Assembly (NCBI GenBank): GCA_045614225.1
Contig: JAZLCO010000088.1
Coordinates: 1 to 55,467 of the forward strand
Source: UBA9715 sp045614225
GTDB taxonomy: Bacteria > Actinomycetota > Coriobacteriia > Coriobacteriales > Eggerthellaceae
DNA length: 55,467 bases
Direction: 5' to 3'
Position 1 is the stretch's first letter, and each line of letters begins with the position of its first letter. A program made the position numbers and the translations under genes. The notes under the pieces were generated by a model, which searched no databases, was not told the DNA's origin, and was given only the letters and a program-made list of their open reading frames with translations. Below are positions 23,701 through 31,599 of the stretch, one piece after another.

Positions 23701-25044
23701 TTACGGCCTGGGCTTACCGCACTGACCGCAGAAGTTGCCGTTGTTCTCGGCGCCGCAGTTCGTGCAGAACCATGTCGCGGGGACCTCGGGCTCCGGCTCG
23801 GGGGCGGGCTTTGCGGTACCGCACTGGCTGCAGAAGTTGCCGTCTTGTTCGGAGCCGCACTGCGGGCAAATCCAAGCGTCGGCAGCGGGAGCGGCTGCAG
23901 CAACGGGAGCGGGCTGCGGCTGAGGTTCGGGCTGCGGTTGAGGCTGCGGCTGCGGGAAGGGCTGGCCGCCGAATCCGCCGCCCTCGGCCATCGGGTAGTT
24001 GCTCTGCGGCTGCTGGAAGGCGCCCTGCTGGCCAGCACCCTGCTGGTACATCTGGGCTGCAGCTCCGCCGCCCATGCCCTGGGCCATGCCCATGCCCATG
24101 AAGCCGGTCATGGCACCAGCTTCGTTGTTGGCGGCGTCGCGCATGGCGTCGGCCGCGGCGTTCGCCGTGACGGCAGCTGCCTGGTTCGGGTCGACCATCG
24201 TCTGAGCCATCTGACGTGCTGCGATGCGCTCTTCGACTTCCTCGGGCAGCGTGATGGAGTTGATGCCGAATTTCTCGACCTTGATACCGCGCTGCTCGAA
24301 CCACTCATTCGTCAGCTCATCGTTCAAGAAGCCAGCGAGCTCCTTGGTGTGGGCCGGAATGGCGGAGTAACGAACGCCAAGCTCGGAGATGCGTGCGAGG
24401 GCGGGTTGCAATGCGGTGAGCAGCTCGCTCTTCATCTGCGACTCGAGACGGTCGCGCGTGTAAGGCTCTTCGACGTTGCCGCAAACCTTCTTGTAGAAGA
24501 TCAGCGGGTCGACGAGGCGGAACGAGTACTCGCCGTTCATGCGGACCGTCGTGTCCATATCGAGGCCGAGGTTGGCGTCGACGATGCGGAACGGGATGGG
24601 GGAGCTGGTGCCGTACTTGTTGCCGATGATTTCCTTCGTGTTGAAGTAGTAAATGCGCTGGTCTTTGCCCGTGTCGCCACCGAAGGTGAAACGCTGGCCG
24701 ATGCGCTCGAACGTAGCCCTGATGCCCTCGCCCAGGTCGCCGTAGAAGATGGACGGCTCGGTGGAGCGGTCATACACGAACTGGCCGGGCTCGGCGCAGA
24801 CGTCGACGATCTCGCCGGATTCGACGATGATCATGCACTGGCCATCGTTGATGGCGATGATCGAGCCATCGGAAATGATGTTGCTCTCGCCCCTGATGTT
24901 CGAGCTGCGCCCTTGGTCAGAAGTACGTTTCTGCCCCTTCACTGCGAGGACGTTCTCATTGAGAGCGTCGCAATAGAAGAAATCGCGCCAGGAGTCGGCC
25001 AACACGCCGCCAGCTGCGCCTGCAATCGCGTGAATCAAACCCAT
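23701..25044 (-). CDS. SPFH-domain protein with two C-terminal zinc ribbons (YdjI-like)
   Basis: The 447-residue protein starts with an SPFH (band-7, virion-core-like) domain. Its DSWRDFFYCDALNENVLAVKGQKR segment near 18-40 is typical of YdjI. A Gly/Met/Gln-rich linker (about 300-390) follows, then two zinc ribbons with CPQCGSEQDGNFCSQCG and CTNCGAENNGNFCGQCG. In Bacillus, YdjI belongs to a stress-induced membrane-associated complex with YdjG, YdjH and the PspA-like YdjF. AAGGAGC precedes the ATG. It is the last of three minus-strand genes that match ydjG-ydjH-ydjI order. Confidence 0.88.
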   Translation of the reverse strand: MGLIHAIAGAAGGVLADSWRDFFYCDALNENVLAVKGQKRTSDQGRSSNIRGESNIISDGSIIAINDGQCMIIVESGEIVDVCAEPGQFVYDRSTEPSIFYGDLGEGIRATFERIGQRFTFGGDTGKDQRIYYFNTKEIIGNKYGTSSPIPFRIVDANLGLDMDTTVRMNGEYSFRLVDPLIFYKKVCGNVEEPYTRDRLESQMKSELLTALQPALARISELGVRYSAIPAHTKELAGFLNDELTNEWFEQRGIKVEKFGINSITLPEEVEERIAARQMAQTMVDPNQAAAVTANAAADAMRDAANNEAGAMTGFMGMGMAQGMGGGAAAQMYQQGAGQQGAFQQPQSNYPMAEGGGFGGQPFPQPQPQPQPEPQPQPAPVAAAAPAADAWICPQCGSEQDGNFCSQCGTAKPAPEPEPEVPATWFCTNCGAENNGNFCGQCGKPRP

Positions 25045-25195
25045 AGTTGCTCCTTACACTGTGCTTTCTGCCGCATCTGGCGCTGCGACGGGCGCTTTCT
25101 TTTTATGAACTGGGAACATCATACTCCTTCGTCATAGTTCCCTTCGTCCCTTTTTATACGGATGTCAGTCCTCTTTTGATGACATCCGGCGTGCG

Positions 25196-26644
25196 CTAGA
25201 ACTTGCCGCCCCCAGATGAGCTGAAGCCGCCGCCTCCGCCGCCGCCCCAGCCGCCTCCGCCGAAGCTGCTGCCACCGCTGTCGCTGCTGCTCTCGTGCTG
25301 CGGAATTGGGGTGACCACGTGTGTCGTATGCGAGAACTGGTCGGTCGATTGTTTCAGCTCGAGGCTGCCGCGGACGAGGTAGTTCGAGGCCTCAGTCTTC
25401 TCACGCGCGGTGAACATCGCTTCTTCCTGACGCTTGACCGAGCTGAATGCAACACCGGCAGGAATGCCCAGGATGGCGAGGATCTTCAGGAAGAACGAGA
25501 GGGGATTGGGTTCGGTCCACGGTTCGCCTTTGACGCTGTAGTACTCGAGCTGCTCGCCGATCTTGTCGTAATAGACCTCGCAACCGTCGTACCACTGGTT
25601 TGACCCGAGCTCTTCCCTGACAGCGTCCTCCATGTAAGCTACGCCCTCATCCGAGAACGAGTACGAGCCCTGGCCGAAAGCAATCGTCACGTAGTCGCGC
25701 GATTCGACAGCGATGACAAACATGATGCCATCCCTGCCCGAACCCAAGCCAAGGTTGTTCGCGCGGTAGAAGCTCGTGGCGAAGTTCGTGCGCTGAGCCT
25801 GCGTGGGGTTGTCGAGGCCGTTCATCTTGTCGACGATCAGCAGGTAGACGCCCATGTTGTATTTCTCGGCCAGCTCGGTGGCTTTGGCTTCGAGTGTTGC
25901 GCGCTGAGAATCGCTGAACAGGCCGTACGCATCGGTAACGAAGGTGCCGTTGTATTTGACGTCGGATGTGGAGTTGGGCTTGCCACCTTTGAGCGTCGTT
26001 TCGACATCGCCGAAGAAGGTCTCTGCGGCACCCGACCAGTCGCTGCGCCCCAGATAGGGGAACAGGTCCTTGTCCATGTAATCGAGCATGTCGTCCGTGA
26101 GCGTGTCGGCTACGTTTCCAATCGAGACCAGCGAGTACTTGCCTTCGTTGAGGCACACGAGGAATACGATGCAACCGTTTGCGTGGCGCTCGTCAAGCCC
26201 ATAGGCGTAGATGTATTCCTCGGCAAACGTCGCAGCGCTGTCGGAGCCCTGCAAGCTGGAGACGGTTATATAGTACGCATCGACTTGGAACGAGTTCTCA
26301 ATCGATTTTGCCATCGAGTTCAGGCGATCGAGATCGCTCGATGGGACGAGCCCATCCTCGCTGATGACGTGCTGTCCACTCGAGATCGCCTGCATGCTCG
26401 ATTCGTTGGTCGTTATAGCAGGCTGGTCAGTTGATTCGATTGCCGCAGCAGCATCCGACACGGTATCCGCAGCATCGGCTTCGCCCGAAAGGTTTTCGGA
26501 GGTAACGGACGGCGTTTGGCTTATCGAGTCGGCTGCAGCGTTCGAGGCTTCGTCTGCGAATGCCAACGTGGCAGGCGCCGCCATGAGCGAGGCGCCCAGC
26601 ATGATTGCGAACAGGCAAGAAGCGAGTTTCTTCAAAGATTTCAT
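25196..26644 (-). CDS. TPM-domain membrane protein (YdjH/YgcG-like)
   Basis: The 482-residue protein has an N-terminal signal peptide (residues 1-30, ending ATLAFADEA). Two TPM-like segments follow (about 95-215 and 235-375), each with a VDAYYITVSS or GVYLLIVDKM strand. A transmembrane helix near 385-405 comes next, then a Gly/Ser-rich tail ending in a GGGWGGGGGGG run. TPM domains are linked to membrane complex assembly and, in a plant relative, to photosystem repair. Here its place between YdjG- and YdjI-like genes points to a membrane-stress complex. AGGAGGTG precedes the ATG. Confidence 0.85.
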   Translation of the reverse strand: MKSLKKLASCLFAIMLGASLMAAPATLAFADEASNAAADSISQTPSVTSENLSGEADAADTVSDAAAAIESTDQPAITTNESSMQAISSGQHVISEDGLVPSSDLDRLNSMAKSIENSFQVDAYYITVSSLQGSDSAATFAEEYIYAYGLDERHANGCIVFLVCLNEGKYSLVSIGNVADTLTDDMLDYMDKDLFPYLGRSDWSGAAETFFGDVETTLKGGKPNSTSDVKYNGTFVTDAYGLFSDSQRATLEAKATELAEKYNMGVYLLIVDKMNGLDNPTQAQRTNFATSFYRANNLGLGSGRDGIMFVIAVESRDYVTIAFGQGSYSFSDEGVAYMEDAVREELGSNQWYDGCEVYYDKIGEQLEYYSVKGEPWTEPNPLSFFLKILAILGIPAGVAFSSVKRQEEAMFTAREKTEASNYLVRGSLELKQSTDQFSHTTHVVTPIPQHESSSDSGGSSFGGGGWGGGGGGGFSSSGGGKF

Positions 26645-26656
26645 CTGAGCACCTCC

Positions 26657-27853
26657 TTAGATTCCGAAGATGGCGATGATGATAATCGCCAGTACAATCA
26701 TGATGGGCAAGAACAGCATGAGGAAACGCTTGGTCTTCTTTCCCTTGTCAATCGGCAAATCGCCGATGAGCTTGCCCGTTTGCCCGTTCATGGCGAACAG
26801 GTAATCTTCGCCGTTCCATTTGGTATGCAGCATCCACACGGGAAGCAGCGCGTAGGCGATGTGGGTCCACGTGACCTTTTCGCTGTGGCTGTCGGTGTGA
26901 ATCTCCATGTAGCCGGTCGCAGTGCCCTCTATTTCCTCGAGGGCTGTGCTCGAAACGCGCCTCGTCGCGCGGTCGTTGCACTCCTGGACGTCCAGGTCAT
27001 AGCGGTCGGTGATGTAGCCGGGCAAGTAGGCGACGCTGAACGGCACCATTTCGGAATAGTCGAACGGCTCGATGGCGTCCATGTGGGCATCCGGCATCTT
27101 GGTGGACCCATCGACTGGAACGCCTTGGAACTTCATCGTGCCCTCACGATAGAGGTCGAAGTGGTCGGTGTCGGTGTATTGGTTCTTCGAATCGGACCAG
27201 GTGCGCATGTTCATGGCATCGAACGACGCGCTCGCATCAACCGTGCCGGTGTACAGCCAGAACGGAACGTAGACGCCTTGGACTTCCTCGATGTGGTTGT
27301 TGGCCGTGAAGTTGTCGGGAAGCAGCGGCTTTCCCCCATAGAAGCTGTTCAGCGCTGCGATGGCAGCATTGCGGTCGAGCTTGAAGGGGATGACGTAGTC
27401 GGGTTTGAGCACGTCGGAAAGCTGGCCGGGAACGACGGCGTTGTTGCCGCAATACGGACAGCTGGTGACCGCTGTGACCTGGTCGACGAGCAGCTGGGCG
27501 CCACAGGCGGGACAGTTGAACGCGCGCAGGTTGTCGGTTTCCGCCGAACTCCATTTCGACTGGGCGATGTAGTCTTGAATCGGATCGCCGGTCAACTCGG
27601 TCTTCGCGGGTTGCACATGCACCGCTTCGCTTGTCGATGCGGCCGCAGCCGAAACCTGGCCCTCAGCGACTTCGTCCTTGCGGTCTCCCGATACCTTGGC
27701 ATCGGCTTGTTCCTGCTTGGCGGCGTAGAGTTCCTCAATTTCCTGAGGGGTAAACAGCGATGTGCAGAACTCGCAACGAAGCTTGCCTTCGGATCCATCG
27801 AACACAAGCCTTCCGTTGCAGTTAGGGCACTGGTACGTAGTTGTGTTGGCCAC
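26657..27853 (-). CDS. zinc-ribbon membrane protein (YdjG-like)
   Basis: The 398-residue protein begins with a CPNC/CEFC zinc ribbon (residues 9-33). A second ribbon, CPAC/CPYC, lies near 115-140. A conserved region with PFKLDRNAAIAALNSFYGGKPLLP follows, and the protein ends in a single C-terminal transmembrane helix. It is anchored in the membrane with most of its mass cytoplasmic. The start is GTG at 27853, preceded by GGAGGTGA. It is first in the ydjG-ydjH-ydjI-like set, 12 nt before the next gene. No PspA/YdjF gene precedes it, unlike Bacillus. Confidence 0.88.
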   Translation of the reverse strand: MANTTTYQCPNCNGRLVFDGSEGKLRCEFCTSLFTPQEIEELYAAKQEQADAKVSGDRKDEVAEGQVSAAAASTSEAVHVQPAKTELTGDPIQDYIAQSKWSSAETDNLRAFNCPACGAQLLVDQVTAVTSCPYCGNNAVVPGQLSDVLKPDYVIPFKLDRNAAIAALNSFYGGKPLLPDNFTANNHIEEVQGVYVPFWLYTGTVDASASFDAMNMRTWSDSKNQYTDTDHFDLYREGTMKFQGVPVDGSTKMPDAHMDAIEPFDYSEMVPFSVAYLPGYITDRYDLDVQECNDRATRRVSSTALEEIEGTATGYMEIHTDSHSEKVTWTHIAYALLPVWMLHTKWNGEDYLFAMNGQTGKLIGDLPIDKGKKTKRFLMLFLPIMIVLAIIIIAIFGI

Positions 27854-27934
27854 GGTTCACCTCCATGAAGGTCGTGGTTCCCTCGCAAGACCCATCATAC
27901 CCTGAAACGGAAATAATGGGGTAACAACTCTATG

Positions 27935-28780
27935 TCATTGGTCAATCTCGTCGCGGGGATCGCGCAGGTCATTCGGCGCGACGTAGATGCGGTTGAAGCC
28001 GATTTCCTCAAGGGCTTGGGAGGTGCGCCACGGAGGGCAGACGTCGTCGAATTCCGCGCAGTAGCAAAGCGCTTCGACCAGCGTGACGTTGTGATAGAAG
28101 TCTGCCATGGTGTCGACGTCGGGAATTGGGGGTAGCCAGAGCACCGGCAAATTGCTAAGGCGCGCTTTTTCGATATAGGCAGGCAGCACGGTCAGGCCTG
28201 TCTGGTTGTAGAACACGCCTGTATGAGAGAAGTCGGTGCTGCGCGTCCATCCGACGACCGAGACACCCATCTCTTGGTCGGGCGCCAGCACGATGCCGCC
28301 ATTGGGAAGGGCGTCGAGTTTGTGCAGCTGCTCGAACCCGAATTTCACATCGGATTTGGTGAGCGCTGGCATGTCGGCGCCCATCGAGAGGATGCAGTCT
28401 GCCCCGCGGTCCCATGCCTGTTGGAACGCGTGGTTGTAATGCTCGTCGAAGTTCGAGCCTTCGTCGTTGATGAACACGATTTCACGTGGCCAGGTGCCCG
28501 CGTCTTCGAATAGCTTGCGCATGGGTTCGAGGTTTCGCGCAGGTGCTGTTGAGATGACAAGCTCGTACGTGTCGCGAACATCGCCTTCCGCATCGGCCGC
28601 CTCGAGATCTGCGAGCGCCGCGCAAATGATTTCGACGACGTCGAACAGCATGCAATGGTACAGCGCCGAGGCCACCTCGGGTTCGAACCAACCGTCCTTG
28701 AGTGTGGTCAAACGTGTTTTCACAAGCCCGACTTCGGGGAGCTTCGAAAAGAGCAGTACTGTGTTCTTCCGTTCGCGCAT
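27935..28780 (-). CDS. DUF2064/TIGR04282-type glycosyltransferase
   Basis: This 281-residue protein resembles small GT-A glycosyltransferases of the DUF2064 family. It begins NTVLLFSKLPEVGLVKTRL, matching the nucleotide-binding start of the family, and has SMGADMPAL for the metal-binding acidic motif near residue 130. The subfamily TIGR04282 is associated with ArsS in arsenosugar clusters. Here ArsS lies 15 kb away, so the link is an inference. The start codon at 28780 has a poor ribosome site and follows the apt stop by 15 nt, consistent with translation coupled to apt. Confidence 0.72.
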   Translation of the reverse strand: MRERKNTVLLFSKLPEVGLVKTRLTTLKDGWFEPEVASALYHCMLFDVVEIICAALADLEAADAEGDVRDTYELVISTAPARNLEPMRKLFEDAGTWPREIVFINDEGSNFDEHYNHAFQQAWDRGADCILSMGADMPALTKSDVKFGFEQLHKLDALPNGGIVLAPDQEMGVSVVGWTRSTDFSHTGVFYNQTGLTVLPAYIEKARLSNLPVLWLPPIPDVDTMADFYHNVTLVEALCYCAEFDDVCPPWRTSQALEEIGFNRIYVAPNDLRDPRDEIDQ

Positions 28781-28795
28781 TTTAAACAGTGAAAG

Positions 28796-29329
28796 CTATG
28801 ACACCTTGACGAGAGAGTGGATTTCGATGTCAGTTGCATCGGCTACGACATCGCGCGGGTTGAGGAACTCGAGTTCCATCAGGCAAGAGATGCCTACGAG
28901 TTCGGCGCCCAATTTTTCGATGAGCTTGATCATGGCGACCATCGTGCCACCTGTGGCGATCAGATCGTCGACGATGAGCACCTTGTCTTCGGGGCCGAAT
29001 GCGTCCAGGTGCACTTGAAGCGAATCGGTGCCGTATTCGAGTGCGTATTCCTCTGATGCCACCTCGCGCGGGAGTTTGCCCGGTTTGCGCGCTGCAACGA
29101 AGCCTGCATGCAGTTCGTGTGCGACAGGAGCGCCCACCATGAAGCCGCGCGCTTCAGCACCGACGACTTTCGTCACGCCAGCATTGCGGTATGGGTCAGC
29201 GAGGCATTTGATGGTGGCAGCATAACCATCGGGGTCGCCCAGCAACGGCATGATGTCCTTGAAGACGACGCCGGGTATCGGGTAGTCGGGGATGCTTACG
29301 ATGAGGTGCTCGTATTCGAACTCTGCCAT
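28796..29329 (-). CDS. apt: adenine phosphoribosyltransferase
   Basis: Apt salvages adenine to AMP using PRPP. The 177-residue protein has the usual PIPGVVFKDIMPLL start, the GAEARGFMVG segment and the PRPP-binding motif VLIVDDLIATGGTM with two adjacent Asp residues. The length is typical. GAAAGGGCC lies upstream of the ATG. Its 3' end lies 15 nt before the glycosyltransferase. It is divergent from htpG. Confidence 0.95.
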   Translation of the reverse strand: MAEFEYEHLIVSIPDYPIPGVVFKDIMPLLGDPDGYAATIKCLADPYRNAGVTKVVGAEARGFMVGAPVAHELHAGFVAARKPGKLPREVASEEYALEYGTDSLQVHLDAFGPEDKVLIVDDLIATGGTMVAMIKLIEKLGAELVGISCLMELEFLNPRDVVADATDIEIHSLVKVS

Positions 29330-29438
29330 AGTGGCCCTTTCCTTCCGCAGTCAGCTGGAAATGCGTATACGGAAATGCTACCACGCTATCGTCATCAAAT
29401 CGTCACGATTCCGTTCGACTCTTTCAGCTACGTCGTAC

Positions 29439-29444
29439 TACAAT
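29439..29444 (+). promoter_or_regulatory. -10 box of htpG
   Basis: TACAAT lies 5 nt before the CIRCE element. A TTCGAC hexamer at 29414-29419 is a possible -35 with 19-bp spacing. The operator would then cover the transcription start. Confidence 0.5.
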
Positions 29445-29449
29445 ACAAA

Positions 29450-29476
29450 TTAGCACTCGTAAGGATAGACTGCTAA
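29450..29476. promoter_or_regulatory. CIRCE element (HrcA operator)
   Basis: The sequence is TTAGCACTC, nine spacer bases, GACTGCTAA. The canonical CIRCE is TTAGCACTC-N9-GAGTGCTAA, so only one base of 18 differs. It predicts HrcA repression of htpG. HrcA itself is not in the window. Confidence 0.88.
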
Positions 29477-29483
29477 AACCTGG

Positions 29484-29513
29484 CAGTGGGGACGTTCCCC
29501 ACTGTTCGTTTTT
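29484..29513 (+). terminator. terminator-like hairpin in the htpG leader
   Basis: A 9-bp stem (CAGTGGGGA / TCCCCACTG) with a CGT loop is followed by TTCGTTTTT. It lies after the CIRCE element and 28 nt before the htpG start. It may attenuate read-through or terminate upstream transcription. Confidence 0.55.
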
Positions 29514-29540
29514 AGCACTGAAAGGAAGCGACCAACCGTT

Positions 29541-31454
29541 ATGCGTAAGTTCAAAACAGAGAGCCAGAAGCTTCTCGATTTGATGATCAACTCGATTTAC
29601 ACGAACCGCGAAATCTTTTTGCGCGAACTCATCTCCAATGCGTCCGATGCCGTTGACAAGCTGTATTTCCGCAGCTTGACCGACAGCGAGGTGCAGCTGA
29701 CGAAGAGCGATCTCGAAATCGCAGTCAGCTTCGATAAGGATGCCCGTACGATCACCGTGTCCGACACGGGCATCGGCATGAACGCCGACGAGCTCGAGAA
29801 GAACCTCGGCACCATCGCCCATTCGGGCAGCCAGGAGTTCAAGGACGAGAACGACTTCACCGGCACCGACGCTGCCGATATCATCGGCCAGTTCGGTGTT
29901 GGCTTCTATTCGTCGTTCATGGTGGCCAAGAAGGTGAAGGTCATCAGCCGAGCATTCGGTAGCGATGAGGTGAACATCTGGGTGTCCGACGGTGTCGCAG
30001 GCTACACCATCACGAAGGGCTCCGACGACGACAAGCCCACGCACGGCACTGACATCATTTTGCTGCTGAAGGACGATACCGACGAGGATGACTACAGCGA
30101 ATACCTGAGCGAATGGAAGCTGCGCGAGCTCATCAAGCGCTACAGCAACTATGTGCGCTATCCGATTCGCATGGAGGTCACAAAGTCGCGCGAGGTGCCC
30201 AAGCCCGAAGACGCTGACGACAGCTACGTCACCCAGTACGAGGATTACACGGAAATCGAGACCATCAACTCGATGATTCCCATTTGGAAGCGCCGCAAGT
30301 CCGAGGTCACCGACGAGGAGTACGCCGAGTTCTACAAGTCCGACTTCCACGATTTCGAGGACCCGCAGCGTGTGGTCAGCGTGCATGCCGAAGGTGCGCT
30401 CAACTACGAGGCACTGCTGTTCATCCCCAGCCGTCCGCCGTTCGACCTATACAGCCGCGATTACGAGAAGGGCTTGGCGCTCTACAGCAGCAACGTGCTG
30501 ATCATGGACAAGTGCGCCGACCTGCTGCCCGACTACTACAACTTCGTGCGTGGCGTCGTCGACTCGTCCGACCTGACGCTCAACATCTCGCGTGAGACGC
30601 TGCAGCGCAACAGCCAGCTGCGCGCCATCGCTAAGAAGGTCGAGAAGAAGATCACCACCGAGCTCGAAAAGATGCGTGACAACGACCGTGAAGACTATGA
30701 GCTGTTCTTCGACAACTTCGGCCGTTCGATCAAGTTCGGCATCTACCAGAGCTACGGCACCAAGGCCGACGAGCTTGCACCGCTGCTCATGTTCTTCTCG
30801 TCTGCCCAGCAAAAGTACATCACGCTTGCCGAGTACCTCGAAGCCATGCCCGAGGACCAGAAAGACATCTACTATGCGGCGGGCGATTCGATCGAGCGCT
30901 TGCGCAACCTGCCGTATGTGAGAACTCTGCAGCTCAAGGGCTTCGACGTGCTGTTATGCACCGACGATGTCGACGAATTCGTGTTCAAGTCCATGGGCAC
31001 TTGGCAGGAGAAGGAGCTCAAGAACATCCAGACTGCCGATTTGGATTTGGCCAGCGACGACGAGAAGGAAATCGCGACGAAGGTGGCCGAAGAGAACAAG
31101 GAACTGTTCGAGGCCATGAAGGAGATCCTCGGCCTCAACATTTCGAAGATTGAGGTATCGGCGACGTCGATGGAGGCCCCGGCACGTCTGACCGCGGGCG
31201 GCCCCGTCTCACTCGAGATGGAGCGCATCCTCTCCATGGGCCCCGATGCCGATCAGATTCCGCGAGCGGAGCGCGTGCTGCTGCTCAACGCCCAGCACAG
31301 CGCCTTTGAGACACTGAAGACTGCGTTTGCGGAAGACGACAAGAAGAAGCTGCGCCTCTACACCGACCTGCTGTACAACCAGGCGCTTCTCGTCGAAGGC
31401 CTGCCGGTCGAAGACCCCATCACTTTCGCGGAGGAAATCTGCAAGTTGATGTAA
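29541..31454 (+). CDS. htpG: molecular chaperone HtpG (Hsp90)
   Basis: The 637-residue protein is a bacterial Hsp90 dimeric ATPase that folds client proteins. It begins with KFKTESQKLLDLMINSIYTN and the ATP-lid residues LRELISNASDAVDKLYF. VSDTGIGM and GQFGVGFYSSFMVA follow, which are the GHKL nucleotide-binding motifs. Middle and C-terminal dimerisation regions complete it. AAAGGAAG precedes the ATG. The CIRCE operator upstream indicates heat-shock control through HrcA. Confidence 0.97.
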   Translation: MRKFKTESQKLLDLMINSIYTNREIFLRELISNASDAVDKLYFRSLTDSEVQLTKSDLEIAVSFDKDARTITVSDTGIGMNADELEKNLGTIAHSGSQEFKDENDFTGTDAADIIGQFGVGFYSSFMVAKKVKVISRAFGSDEVNIWVSDGVAGYTITKGSDDDKPTHGTDIILLLKDDTDEDDYSEYLSEWKLRELIKRYSNYVRYPIRMEVTKSREVPKPEDADDSYVTQYEDYTEIETINSMIPIWKRRKSEVTDEEYAEFYKSDFHDFEDPQRVVSVHAEGALNYEALLFIPSRPPFDLYSRDYEKGLALYSSNVLIMDKCADLLPDYYNFVRGVVDSSDLTLNISRETLQRNSQLRAIAKKVEKKITTELEKMRDNDREDYELFFDNFGRSIKFGIYQSYGTKADELAPLLMFFSSAQQKYITLAEYLEAMPEDQKDIYYAAGDSIERLRNLPYVRTLQLKGFDVLLCTDDVDEFVFKSMGTWQEKELKNIQTADLDLASDDEKEIATKVAEENKELFEAMKEILGLNISKIEVSATSMEAPARLTAGGPVSLEMERILSMGPDADQIPRAERVLLLNAQHSAFETLKTAFAEDDKKKLRLYTDLLYNQALLVEGLPVEDPITFAEEICKLM

Positions 31455-31477
31455 CGCGTTTCGAAAGAGATTTGAAC

Positions 31478-31516
31478 AACGCCTGTGGGGATGATATCGC
31501 CGCAGGCGTTGTTTTT
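31478..31516 (+). terminator. terminator of htpG
   Basis: An 8-bp outer stem (AACGCCTG / CAGGCGTT) encloses a loop with further pairing and is followed by GTTTTT. Confidence 0.85.
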
Positions 31517-31521
31517 ACGTG

Positions 31522-31594
31522 GTGGCACAGGGCTCCCTGGGAAGGGTGTGCCACTTTTTCGAATGGCGCCCCGTTCCCAAGGAGCTCTGTGCCA
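31522..31594. repeat. nested palindromic repeat, copy 2
   Basis: Two hairpin units match copy 1 at 14137. Unit A has GTGGCACA (31522-31529) and TGTGCCAC (31547-31554) arms around CTCCCTGGGAA. Unit B ends at TGTGCCA (31588-31594). It lies between the htpG terminator and the 3' end of the minus-strand YhgE gene. Confidence 0.85.
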
Positions 31595-31599
31595 TCCGT

